The position numbers and the translations under genes were made by a program. This document shows, piece after piece, positions 10,190 through 19,904 of a stretch of DNA of 64,000 nt. Below the pieces are notes generated by a model that was not told where the DNA came from, searched no databases, and saw nothing but the letters and a program-made list of their open reading frames with translations. The number at the start of each line of letters is the position of its first letter. Positions within the stretch are counted from its first letter, which is position 1. The DNA is from Ovis canadensis (lineage: Eukaryota; Chordata; Mammalia; Artiodactyla; Bovidae): assembly GCF_042477335.2 (NCBI RefSeq), contig NC_091249.1, forward strand, positions 43,756,001 to 43,820,000, in the 5' to 3' direction.

Positions 10190-10232
10190 CAGCACAGCAT
10201 AAGGGACTAAAATTAACTACATGCATGCATAG

Positions 10233-10554
10233 ACAGTGCAATTACAAGTAATGAGATACAAACAGGCTACAAAGCAAATGCCATTCTTGAGGTGGATGGA
10301 GGATACTGCACATGACCTTTGCACACAACACCACCAAGGAGGTGGGGAGACCACTGAAGCTACCGCCTCCCCACAACCTCACTCTATTTAAGGAACCAGC
10401 CTGCCCTCCTCAGAGAGTGAGCAAGTGCATCTCTTCCTTGTTTTTGATTTCATGGTGCAGCAATAAAATACCAATAAAGCCTTGCTTAAATTCCTTGTCT
10501 GACCTTTTATCAATTTCTATTGATTAAAGAGTCCAAGGATCTGAGTTGGTAACA
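10233..10554 (+). mobile_element. Solo LTR of an endogenous retrovirus (ERV-type)
   Basis: The 3' part reads like a bovine retroviral U5, with 'ccttgtctgaccttttatc', 'tttctattgattaaagag' and a terminal '...ggtaaca'. Upstream are a TATA-like 'tatttaag' (about 10386) and paired 'aataaa' polyadenylation motifs (about 10463-10478). The 6-mer gcatag occurs at 10227-10232 and 10555-10560, which would suit a 6-bp duplication. The inferred 5' border, however, does not begin with TG, so it remains open. No viral coding sequence is present. Confidence 0.55.
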
Positions 10555-10737
10555 GCATAGTAGCAATATACTTCATTTCCACTGATTACATCCCATTGGT
10601 CAGAACCAACTACATGTCCCAAGTTACATGTGAAGGGGCTTTGAGATGAGGTCCTTGGTTGAAGCGAAGTCTCTGACTCCTTCCTCTCAGACCCTGGGAT
10701 CATCTTGGGTAATCTTTCCTTAAAATTCCATTAGATT

Positions 10738-11092
10738 GGGCTTCCCTGGTGGCTCAGTGGTAAAGAACCCACCTGCCAAAGCAGGAGATGTGTGTTCGAT
10801 CCTTGATCCAGAAAGATTCCCACATGCCTTGGAGCAACTAAGTCTCTGTGCTACAATGTTGAGCCTGGGCGCCACAAATACGGAGCCCACATACTGCAAC
10901 TGGGTATGACGCCCGCATGCCATAGAGCCCATGCTCCATAACAGGAGAAGCCACCACAATGAGAAGCACACGTGTGGCGACTTAACAGTAGCCCCTGCTC
11001 ACCGCAACTAGAGAAGAGCCCGTGCAGCAGTGAAGACCCAGCACAGCCAGAAATAAATAAAAGTTTTTAAAGTTTTCATTAAAAAAAAAAAA
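10738..11092 (+). mobile_element. CHR-2-type tRNA-derived SINE
   Basis: tRNA-like head (gggcttccctggtggctcagtgg), then the characteristic body with repeated 'ggagcaactaag', 'ccacaatgagaagc' and 'gcaactagagaag', 'gaagacccagcacagcc', and an AATAAATAAA to poly(A) tail. About 355 bp, the long cetartiodactyl SINE type. GC-rich positions are worn, indicating moderate age. Confidence 0.85.
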
Positions 11093-11169
11093 TTTCATCA
11101 GGTTGTTGGCTGAACTGGGCCTCACACAAATTTTATGTGGCCCATATAGCATTGGTTAGGAAAATGTAA

Positions 11170-11380
11170 GGCCAGAGGAGGTGGCTCAGACAGTAAAGAA
11201 TCTGCCTGCAATGCAGGAGACCCAGGTTGGATCCCTGAGTTGGGAAGATCCCCTGGAAAAGGGAAGGCAACTCATTCAGTATCCTTGCCTGGAGAATTCC
11301 ATGGACAGAGGAGCCTGGCAGGCTATAGTCCGTGGGGTCGCAAAGAGTTGGACACAACTGAGTAACATTTTCACTTTCAG
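11170..11380 (+). mobile_element. Bov-tA SINE, sense
   Basis: 'gaggtggctcagacagtaaag' through 'gagttggacacaactgag', with 'ttttcactttcag' as tail. A near full-length copy. Confidence 0.9.
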
Positions 11381-11724
11381 GACTATATAGAGACCTTTTC
11401 AGTTAGTTATCAATATTTAAAAATAGGAAGCTTTCCATATTAAAAAGTCTACATCTTGGGTTTCTCTTTAAAGAGTCAGATTCTCTGGTGAAGCCTACAG
11501 TTATGCATGGTGACATGACTGGAGCTAGATCCTGTCTACTTTCCAGCTTGCTTCCATCCCCTTTAACAATTCCATTTAGCCCTTCCAGGTAGTTTCATTG
11601 CTTTGGATTCCTTGCCTTGGCACTGCTGGCATTGGAACTTGTGTTTCTGGAGCAGAAACACAAACTATGGTGTGGTTTGGCTGGAGGTGGAGGAGAGCGT
11701 CTCGTTTTGCTATATGTAGTAGTA

Positions 11725-11922
11725 AGACTTCCCTGTAGCTCAAACGGTAAAGTATCTGCCTGCCTTGCAGGAAACCAGGGTTTGATTCCTGGGTTGGGAA
11801 GTTCCTCTGGAGAAGGGAATGGCAGTCCACTCCAGTATTCTTGCCTGGAGAATTCCATGGACAGAGAAGCCTGGTGGGCTACAGTCCATGGGGTCACAAA
11901 GAGTCGGACATGACTGAGCGGC

Positions 11923-11924
<2 letters not shown>
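11725..11924 (+). mobile_element. Bov-tA SINE, sense, with (AC)n tail
   Basis: Head 'gacttccctgtagctcaaac' to 'gagtcggacatgactgagcg', then an (AC)18 tail at 11925-11960. The 6-mer agtagt occurs before the head and after the tail, a possible short duplication. Confidence 0.9.

Positions 11925-11960
<36 letters not shown>
11925..11960. repeat. (AC)n microsatellite from SINE tail
   Basis: An uninterrupted (AC)18 tract that grew from the SINE 3' end 'ggctaacac'; likely length-polymorphic. Confidence 0.95.
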
Positions 11961-11964
<4 letters not shown>

Positions 11965-12370
11965 GTTTGCTGGCACTATTGTAGCAAAGTACCAAGAACT
12001 GGATGACTTAAACGAGAGATTCAATATCTCAGTTCTGGAGGCTGGAGGATTCAAATCAAGGTGTTGGGAGGGTTTTTTCTTTCTGGGCTATGAGGGAAAA
12101 TACTGTTTTAGGCCTATGTCCCTTGCTTGTAGATGGCCATCTTTATTTTCACAAGGCACTTTCTCTGTATGTGGATCCCTGGGTCCAAATTTCCTCTTCT
12201 TACGAGGACATCAATCATATGGGATTAGGGCCTGCCTACCTTAATGAGCTCACTGTAACTTGATTACCTCTGCAAGGATCCTGTCTTCACACAAGGTCAC
12301 ATTCTGAGGAACTGGGAGTACTCACTTCCACATATGAGTTTGGACAGCACATAGTTCAACTCGTAGTACT
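11961..12370 (-). mobile_element. MaLR-type solo LTR, antisense
   Basis: On the + strand it reads 'gtagcaaagtacc', 'cagttctggaggctgg', 'aaatcaaggtgttggga', 'gtagatggcca', 'tcacattctgagg' in the order expected for an antisense MST/MLT1-class LTR. No internal retroviral sequence is attached. Confidence 0.75.
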
Positions 12371-12423
12371 GTATTCACTGACCTGGCTTCATGTGTGTCT
12401 CACGATTACATAAAGAAAGGAAA

Positions 12424-12690
12424 GGGACTTCTTCCCTGGTGGCCCAGTGATTAAGAATCCACCTTGAAATCGGGGGACACAGGTTCGAGGCCTGGTGGGG
12501 GAACTAAGATCCCGCTGCCGAGGAGCAACTAAGCCTGTGTGCTGCAACTACTGGGCCTGCGCACCACAACTAGAGTCTGTGCGCTGCGATGATAGGTCCT
12601 ATGCGACACGCAGATTCCATGCGCTGCAACCAAGACCCAGACCTGATGCAGCCAAATGAATTAAATTGTAAAAAAACACAGAAGAAAAAA
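12424..12690 (+). mobile_element. CHR-2-type SINE, internally shortened
   Basis: 'cttccctggtggcccagtg' head, 'ggttcgaggcctgg', 'ggagcaactaagcctgtg', 'gcaccacaactag' and 'aagacccagacctgatgc', then an A-rich tail. It is about 90 bp shorter than the 10738 copy because one body repeat is missing. Confidence 0.85.
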
Positions 12691-12849
12691 ATTCTCAAAA
12701 TAATCTCAGCTAGAAAACCGATCATGTTATACCACTGTGTTGAAAAAAAAAAAGGCATATTTTACAGAAGAGTTAAGAGGCAATATCAAAAGTAATCTCT
12801 ATTCTTTGCCAAGAATATCACATATTTGGTTTTCACTGTGCAGCTGACA

Positions 12850-13587
12850 TGGCCTGTTCTGAGGCCCAGGAGAATCCTTCCATCCCATGGGGAAAGGCTT
12901 TTTCTCATGGGAAGGGGCAGTGCACAGGCTGCTGTTGTGAATTAAAAAGCTTGCCAGCCATATCAGTAAACAAAGGATGTTGCGGCCACGAAGCCAGCAG
13001 CCCTGGAAGCCACCCCCAGCCGTGCACTGGGGATTCAGGGTGAGAAATGCAGGATACTGAGCCTAGACCATTAAGATGCATATTAAAGGAATGACTTCAG
13101 TGAGCCCGGATTCTTGCATCTCGCCATACAGAGAAAACCACGAAAGCACATTAACTTGAGATGTCCAGTTTTCTTTAATTAATAGTAATCTTTTGATGGG
13201 GCTTCCCAGGTGGCAGTAGTGGTAAAGAACCCTCCTGTCAATGCAGGAGACAAGAGACGAGGGTTCGATCCCTGGGTTGGCAAGACCCCTTGGAGAAGGG
13301 AATGGTAACCCACTCCAGTATTCTTGCTTGGAAAATACTATGGACAGAGGAGCCTGGTGGACTGCAGTTCATGGGATTGCGGAGTTGGACACAACTGAAG
13401 CAACTTAGCACAGTACAATCTTTTGATGTTCTGACTATCTTGTTTTGTTGCAAAAACTCTCTTACCTCTTCGGAGCAATCCCTCAGAGCTATCTGAGAGG
13501 CTGCCTTCTGGGCTTGAATCCTCAGAAAGTCTGCCAAGTAAAACATAATTCTTAACTTTTAGGTTGTGCATTTTTTTTCTGTTGACA
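12850..13587 (+). mobile_element. Solo LTR, class I ERV type (BTLTR1-like), split by a SINE
   Basis: The right part (13430-13587) has a gammaretrovirus-like U5: 'ttgttgcaaaaactctctta', 'tcggagcaatccctcagag', a degenerate polyadenylation motif, 'ttttaggttgtgcatttttt' and the end '...gttgaca'. The left part (about 12960-13186) reads as its U3. The SINE at 13199-13416 interrupts it. The 5' border is approximate and no gag, pol or env is attached. Confidence 0.6.
13199..13416 (+). mobile_element. Bov-tA SINE with perfect 12-bp TSD inside an LTR
   Basis: Sense SINE from 'ggcttcccaggtggcagtag' to 'acacaactgaagcaactt'. Perfect 12-bp duplications aatcttttgatg lie at 13187-13198 and 13417-13428. It therefore inserted into the already resident LTR. 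Confidence 0.95.
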
Positions 13588-14043
13588 CCGTGTTCCTTGA
13601 CAAAAGAATAGCTCTGCTCAATCTTGCATGAACTTTTCTTCTCTCCCAGGCAGAAAAATATGTTCCTTTTCATGTAATTGTCCACCCACATCTGCTATCT
13701 GCAAAGCAATTGTGAGGTTACCACACAGATCCAGCGGGCTGACAAGTCTTTCAGTAACAGAAAGCCCCCCACAGAGCAAACTATGAAATGTCGCCAGAGT
13801 TCAGCTGTGGTAAATCAAACTGTTTACTGAGGTGCAGAGGAAGAGTTCCTAACTGCCCCTCACATTCTTTCAACTTCTTTCACCAAAGCATTCACTGACT
13901 TCTCCGAGGGGGTGTGGGGGCCTTTGTGGGGGAGATAGCTGCCTGGGACAGGCAGGACAGGCCATGGTGGCTTGAATGAAAAAACTCCCAGCAGCTGGGT
14001 GCCACAGCACCCTTTGCTAATAAAACACAGTGAAGGGAAGTAT
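13588..14043. other. Low-copy DNA, no gene recognised
   Basis: No known repeat or coding signature. A GC-richer patch lies at 13895-14000. Confidence 0.4.
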
Positions 14044-14228
14044 GTTGTTGTTCAGTCACTAAGTAGGATCTGACTCTCTGCAACCCCATGAACTACAGCA
14101 TGCCTGGTTTCCTTGTCTGCCACCATCTCCCAGAGTTTGCTCAAGTGCATGTCCATCGAGTCGGTGATGCCATACAGCCATCTCATCCTCTGCCACCCTC
14201 TTCTCCTTTTATCTTCAATCTTTCCCAG
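14044..14228 (-). mobile_element. BovB 3' end, antisense
   Basis: 'gttgttgttcagtcactaag' to 'atcttcaatctttcccag'. The flanking direct repeats aagggaagtat (14033-14043) and aaaggaagtat (14229-14239) agree at 10 of 11 positions. An older-subtype BovB cut to 185 bp. Confidence 0.9.
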
Positions 14229-14239
14229 AAAGGAAGTAT

Positions 14240-16098
14240 AGTAGCACTGAGTTCTCAAAACTCTGCTGATGATACACTTGGGAACTCAAAGAGCCAAACC
14301 CAAGTGAACTGATGTAAAGGGCTACAGAATCATCATTAGAAGTGGGAAAAATGCCCAGTGTTTGAGTTTTCAAGAAGGCAAGTAGTCTGCTTAACTGTGT
14401 GTGTGTTTGGATTTTTTGTTTTTATGTGAGCCAATGACTTGACTCACTTCAAACAGATCAGCTGTTTGGAGACACATAAGCACAGTCCCACATAAAAGAC
14501 TATTTAAAAACCTTTAGGGATAGTTAGGGAGTTTGGGATGGACATGCACACACTGCTACATTTAAAACAGATAACCAACAAGGACCTACTTTAGAGCACA
14601 TAACGCTGTTTAATGTTACATGGCAACCTGAATGGGATGAGAGTTTGGGGTCGAGTGGATATGTGTTTACGTATGGCTGTGTTGCCTCGCTGTCCACCTG
14701 AAACTATCACAACTTTGCTAATCAGCTTATACTCCCATATAATAATAAAAAGCTTAAAAAATAAAATTTCTAAAGTCAAATCAGAGGATTATGAAGATAA
14801 ACAAACAACCCCAAAGAAAATATTAGCAAAATATTCTCCTTACTTAGAAAAATCAAGATTCAGAATTCTTGGACCTACTGAGACAGTTCAAGAACACTTG
14901 GTGCCATAGCACTCATGATTCACTTCCTTCCTCAGGATATGAGAGTATGAGAGGCTGACATTTTCTTCCATCAGCATTGGTTGAAAAAGAGGATCGGGGA
15001 AGTCCTCTCTGGCTGCAGAGGTGCTGAGTAGCTGAATGTAAATGTAGAATTCTGTAACTCTGCACAAATGAGATAGTCTATAATTTGATCCTAGAAACAA
15101 TGACAGGAAATAACTCATCATCTCTTCTCCGGAGAAGAGTTTTCCTTAAAAATCCATGTGACTACATCCTTCTTTAACCTAAGCCTCTGCTGCCTGGTAA
15201 TTCCCTAACCGTCAGTCCTTCTGGAATCACCTTTTCTTTAATAATCAAATAACATGCCCAAGCCCCCATCCCACTCCTTGCAGCCTGGTGTCCTAAAGAT
15301 GCCCTAATACACCCTCCTGAAGAGGGGAATGCCCAGGCCACTTCTGCATTCACTTACTGCTGCTGTCTCTCCCTGCAGAGCCAAATGCGTCCTTACATTA
15401 CTCTTGGCTGTCTGCTGTCATATGTATATGTTTCAAATATAAGACAATTAGATTTCTGCTGAAGCTGGGAGGCAACAGAGGGTAACCGCAACTTAGGGTA
15501 TTAGACATTCCCATCCTAAAATTTGTCAGCTGCTTTCCCTACATAAAATGTCTTCTCGAATAACTTTCTCTCCCACCTCTGCCTGCCACCATACAGCTTG
15601 GGTCCCTCTTTCTTTCAGGTTATCCCAACCTTCCTTCCTTCAGGGGCTACTAAGACACCAATACCCAAGTCTCTTGATACAGGGTCTATAAAAGTAGGCT
15701 TAGCTTGTTGCTCAAGGTTATGAGAAACGTTGTTTTGAGTGTCTCTTATTCTAGCTCTCAAACCCTGGCCTGAATCTTTTGTTGATATGTGACTTCATCT
15801 AGCAGAAAAAAATATTTCCCCAAACTTGCTCTACAAGAGCAAATCACAAATTATATTACAATTTCTGTTTAGTGGGCAGATGTATTTCTATCTCTGGAAA
15901 AAATTGGAATTAAATATGCAAGTGATGAAGTAGATAATCCATATTATTAGTATATTTTTCTTAAGGAATAATCTATCTTCAGATATTTATATTTTAGACA
16001 ATTTGGCCTGTTAGAAGGGTTCCATCATTCCAACTTAAAGTGAGTAATTGAATAACTGTTTTACGTTTGTGATATTAAGTTAAAATCTAAGTTTATAA
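14240..16098. other. Low-copy DNA with one palindrome
   Basis: No exon or repeat is recognised. The stretch 15150-15660 is moderately GC-rich. An 18-bp perfect palindrome, ctcttctccggagaagag, lies at 15122-15139. Confidence 0.45.
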
Positions 16099-16344
16099 CA
16101 AAGAAACACATGAAAAGATGTTCAATATCATCATTATTAGAGAAACGCAAATCAAGACTACAATGAGGTATTACTTCACATTTGGTCAGAATGGCCATCA
16201 TCAAAAAATCTACAAACAATAAATGCTGGAGAGGGTGTGGAAAAAAGGGAGCCCTCTTGCACTGTTGGTGGGAATGTAGATTGATACAGCCACTAGGGAG
16301 AAGAGTATGGAGATTACTTTAAAAACCATGAATAAAACTACCAT

Positions 16345-16576
16345 GTGCTGTGCTGTGCTGTGCTGTGCTGTGCTGAGTCGCTTCAGTCATGTCTGACTCT
16401 TTGTGACCCCATGAACTGTAGACTGCCAGGCTCCTCCATCCATGGGATTCTCCAGGCAAGAATACTGAAGAGGGTTGCCATGCCCTCCTCCAGGGGATCT
16501 TCCTGTCCCAGGTGTCCAACCCTTGTCTCCTGCATTACACGCGGTTTCTTTATTACTGAGCCACTAAGGAAGCCCC
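16345..16576 (-). mobile_element. Bov-tA SINE, antisense, 12-bp TSD, (TGTGC)n tail
   Basis: Perfect duplications taaaactaccat at 16333-16344 and 16577-16588. The tail end carries six 'gtgct'-type repeats (16345-16374) before 'gagtcgcttcagtcatg'. It inserted directly into L1 ORF2 sequence. Confidence 0.95.
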
Positions 16577-16588
16577 TAAAACTACCAT

Positions 16589-17281
16589 CAGTTCAGTTCA
16601 GTTCAGTCGCTCAGTTGCGTCTGACTCTTTGCGACCCCATGAATCACAGCACGCCAGGCCTCCCTGTCCATCACCAACTCCCGGAGTTCACTCAGACTCA
16701 TATCCATCGAGTCAGTGATGCCATAAGCCATCTCATCCTCGGTCGTCCCCTTCTCCTCCTGCCCCCAATACCTCCCAGCATCAGAGTCTTTTCCAATGAG
16801 TCAACTCTTCACATGAGGTGGCCAAACTACTGGAGTTTCAGCTTTGGCATCATTCCTTCCAAAGAAATCCCAGGGCTGATCTCCTTCAGAATGGACTGGT
16901 TGGATCTCCTTGCAGTCCAAGGGACTCTCAAGAGTCTTCTCCAACACCACAGTTCAAAAGCATCAATTCTTCGGTGCTCAACCTTCTTCACAGTCCAACT
17001 CTCGCATCCATACATGACCACTGGAAAAACCATAGCCTTGACTAGACGGACCTTAGTCGGCAAAGTAATGTCTCTGCTTTTGAATATGCTATCTAGGTTG
17101 GTCATAACTTTTCTTCCAAGGAGTAAGTGTCTTTTAATTTCATGGCTTCAGTCACCATCTGCAGTGATTTTGGAGCCCCCAAAAATAAAGTCTGACACTG
17201 TTTCCACTGTTTCCCCACCTATTTCCCATGAAGTGATGGGAATGGATGCCATGATCTTAGTTTTCTGAATGTTGAGCTTTA
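16589..17281 (-). mobile_element. BovB 3' end, antisense, nested in L1
   Basis: From 'cagttcagttcagttcag' to 'gaatgttgagcttt', about 690 bp, young type. It begins right after the second copy of the SINE duplication and ends where L1 resumes at 'atgacccag'. A frame on the + strand (16345-17268) runs through the SINE and BovB antisense and is not a gene. Confidence 0.95.
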
Positions 17282-17639
17282 ATGACCCAGCAATCCCACT
17301 AGTGGCCACATTCCCTAAGAAAAACCATAATTCAAAAAGACATACATACCCCAGTATTCACTGCAGCACTATTTACAATAATCAGAACATGGAAGAAACC
17401 TAAATGTCCATCAACAGTTGAATGGATAAAGATGTGATACATATATACAATGCAATACTCTCAGTCATAAAAAGAACAAAATTGGGTCATTTGTAGTCAT
17501 GTATATGAACCTAGAACCTGTCAAATAGAGAGAAGTAAATCAGAAAGAGAAAAACAAATATTGTATATTAATGCATATATATGGAATCTAGAAAAATGGT
17601 ACTGATGAACCTATTTGCAGGGCAGGAATAGAGATGCAG

Positions 17640-17814
17640 GTGACTCTTTGCGGCCCCATGGACTGTAGCCCACCAGGCTCCTCTGCCCATGGAATTTCCC
17701 AGGCGAGAGTACTGGAGTGGGTTGCCATTTCCTTCAGGGGATCTTCCTGAGCCAGGGATCGGGATACTGCATCTCCTGCATCTCCTGCACTGGCCGCTGG
17801 GTTCTTTACCACTA
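17640..17814 (-). mobile_element. Bov-tA SINE, antisense, left arm of an inverted pair
   Basis: 'gtgactctttgcggccccatgg' to 'gggttctttaccactag'; the extreme tail is missing. The head-side end touches the head of the next, sense SINE. Confidence 0.9.
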
Positions 17815-18009
17815 GCCTTTCCTGGTGGCTCAGACAATAAAGAATCTGCAGTATGGGAGGCCTGGGTTCAGTCCTTGGGTCAGGAAGATCCCCTGGAGAA
17901 GGGAATGGCAATCCACTCCAATATTCTTGCCAGGAAAATCCCATGGACAGAGAAGCCTGGTGGGCTGCAGTCTGAGGGCCGCAAAGAGTCAGACGCAACT
18001 GAAGTGACA
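17815..18009 (+). mobile_element. Bov-tA SINE, sense, right arm of an inverted pair
   Basis: 'cctttcctggtggctcagac' to 'gacgcaactgaagtgacag'. With 17640-17814 it forms a nearly spacerless head-to-head inverted repeat of about 170 bp per arm. Confidence 0.9.
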
Positions 18010-18154
18010 GCCCACCCACATTCCCATGTGTAAAATAGATAGCAAGTGGGAAGCTGCTGTATAGCTCTAGGAGCTCAGCTCGGTGCTCTGTGATGACCTA
18101 CAGGGGTGGGATGGTGGGTGGGAGAGAGGCTCAAGAGGGAGGGAAATATATGTA

Positions 18155-18207
18155 TAAGAAAGAAAGAAAGAAAGAAAGTGAAGTCACTCAGTTGTGTCCG
18201 ACTTTTA
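18155..18207 (-). mobile_element. Micro-SINE: (GAAA)n plus SINE tail fragment
   Basis: The array 'gaaagaaagaaagaaagaaag' runs into 'gtcactcagttgtgtccgac', only the last ~30 bp of an antisense Bov-tA. L1 3' UTR sequence continues on both sides, so this is an extremely 5'-truncated insertion. Confidence 0.75.
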
Positions 18208-18592
18208 TACCTATAGTCAATTCACATTGATATACAGAAACGGAAAAAGCATTGTAAAGCAATATACTCCAATTAAAAAATATGTTTATAAACCATACAA
18301 CTAGAACAATTAAGAGAATTGATGATTCATCTTATCTATAAATTTAACTTATTTGATTTATAAGAATTGCTAGATTAAGGAGGTTTCTTTATGGCGTGAT
18401 GGAAATAATCTAAGGCTGATTATGATGGTGGTTGTACAGCTCTGTGGATACACTGAACTATACACTTTAAATTGTACATTTCTTGTACTCTTTAAATGGG
18501 TGAACTGTATGGCATATGACTTATATCTAGTAAAGCTGTTAAGAAAAGAATCATTTGGCTTGTTGAGAATGTGAGTCCATTGTAATACTATA

Positions 18593-18690
18593 AGTGTACT
18601 ATATTTTTAGTGTACTATATTTTTAGTGTACTATATTTTTAGTACACTATAAGTGAATTTAGTACACTAATTTAGTACACTAAATTCAGT
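18593..18690. repeat. 3 x 16-bp tandem repeat followed by inverted copies
   Basis: The unit agtgtactatattttt occurs three times without change at 18593-18608, 18609-18624 and 18625-18640. Three copies of the inverted core 'agtacact' (reverse complement of agtgtact) follow at about 18641, 18661 and 18674. The block could fold into a long hairpin. Confidence 0.9.
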
Positions 18691-18761
18691 ATCAGAATTT
18701 TTTCCCGGTGTACACATCAGAGTATTTAAAACCATTAGATTAAATTATAAAAGCTTCCTTA

Positions 18762-19233
18762 GGGCTTCCCTGGTGGCTCAGTGGTAAGGAATCCACTCTC
18801 CAAACCAAGAAACGTGGGTTCAATCCTTGGGTTGGGAAGAAGACGGAAATGGCAACCCACTCCAGTATTCTTGCCTGGGAAATCCCATGGAACAAGGAGA
18901 CTGCTGCTGCTGCTAAGTCACTTCAGTCGTGTCTGACTCTGTGTGACCCCATAGATGGCAGCCCACCAGGCTCCCCCGCCCCTGGAATTCTCCCGGCAAG
19001 AACACTAGAGTGGGTTGCCATTTCCTTCTCCAATGCATGAAACTGAAAAGTGAAAGTGAAGGCGCTCAGTCATGTCCGACTCTTAGCTACCCCATGGACT
19101 GCAGCCCACCAAGCTCCTCCGTTCATGGGATTTTCCAGGCAAGAGTACTGGAGTGGGGTGCCATTGCCCTCTCTGATATATAGTCCATAGGGCTGCAAAA
19201 GAGTTGGACATGACTTAGTGACTGAACAGCAAC
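18762..19233 (+). mobile_element. Bov-tA SINE with 13-bp TSD, split by a BOV-A2
   Basis: The outer SINE has its head at 18762-18896 ('gggcttccctggtggctcag') and its 3' end at about 19179-19233 ('gtccatagggctgcaaaag'). Perfect 13-bp duplications aaaagcttcctta lie at 18749-18761 and 19234-19246. About 13 bp of the outer element ('gcctggtaggct' region) were lost at the inner insertion. Confidence 0.95.
18901..19178 (-). mobile_element. BOV-A2 SINE, antisense, nested in Bov-tA
   Basis: Starts with the (CTG)n tail complement 'ctgctgctgctgctaagtc' and contains two Bov-A units joined by 'atgcatgaaactgaaaagtg'. It disrupts the outer SINE and is therefore younger. Confidence 0.9.
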
Positions 19234-19246
19234 AAAAGCTTCCTTA

Positions 19247-19624
19247 AAACTCATTGTGAAAATTTGCCAAATAAAATAAGAGGATTTATATATTATAATT
19301 AAAGTTTAAGGCAAAAGTAGGTTTTTAAAATTTAATCTTAATAAATTGAATACTAATAAAAATAGAATATTTTATGCATGCTTAGGACTTCCTTATGGAG
19401 CAAAGGGGATGAGACTTATACAAATAGTTAGTCATTACAATATAAATTAGCAGTCTTGAGATCCCTGAATGATGGAGTAACAAAAATTCCTATGAAATTG
19501 AGCTTAAAAAACCTAGTTATTCTGAAATTAGAGTTAACACCTTTAACTGGTACTGGCTCTGGTTGGTTACATTTTACAGAATGGAAGTTGACGAAGGGAC
19601 AGCTTTATCTGTTTTCTTCACTGT
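19247..19624. other. AT-rich low-copy DNA
   Basis: Nothing recognised. Confidence 0.4.
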
Positions 19625-19755
19625 GAAACAGAGAAAAAAAACTACCTACCTCCAATGACTGTTGTGAGCATTAAATAAAGTAGTCCAGTAAATGGCTGAG
19701 TTATTGGCACAGAGAAGGTGCTGCATAAATCTTACCTGCTGTTATTAGCTGGTCA
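19625..19755 (+). repeat. MIR SINE remnant
   Basis: 'ctacctacctccaatgactg', 'gttgtgagcattaaata', 'ggcacagagaaggtgctgc' and 'ctgttattagct' follow the 3' half of MIR in order. Ancient and strongly diverged. Confidence 0.6.
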
Positions 19756-19904
19756 GTATCAGAAAATTCTAGGTAAATGCACAGAGTAGACATCTGATGC
19801 TCTGTTGTTATTTTTGGCCAGCTAGTGTCCATTCTCCCTTTCCAAGTCTTAATTTCCTTTTTGAGAAGTCATCCATTTCTGAATGTGTGGTATCCCTGGA
19901 GGAA

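Larger units (their letters stand above)
16099..18290 (+). mobile_element. L1 3' end (ORF2 end and 3' UTR) split by later insertions
   Basis: L1 segments are at 16099-16344 ('atgaaaagatgttcaatatc', 'ctggagagggtgtgg', 'gttggtgggaatgtag'), 17282-17639 ('gacccagcaatcccac', 'atttgcagggcaggaatag') and 18010-18290 ('tgtgtaaaatagatag', 'ggagctcagctcgg', 'caatatactccaatt'). They are collinear with one artiodactyl L1 3' end. Between them sit a SINE, a BovB, a SINE pair and a micro-SINE. About 80-100 bp of L1 appears lost at the SINE pair. Confidence 0.9.

Noticed and set aside
16345..17268. Longest + strand open frame in the window (307 codons)
   Set aside because: It runs antisense through a Bov-tA SINE and then a BovB 3' end; the apparent protein is repeat translation only.
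18593..18690. CRISPR-like direct repeats
   Set aside because: Units abut with no spacers and are followed by inverted copies, in a mammalian genome; a minisatellite-like block.
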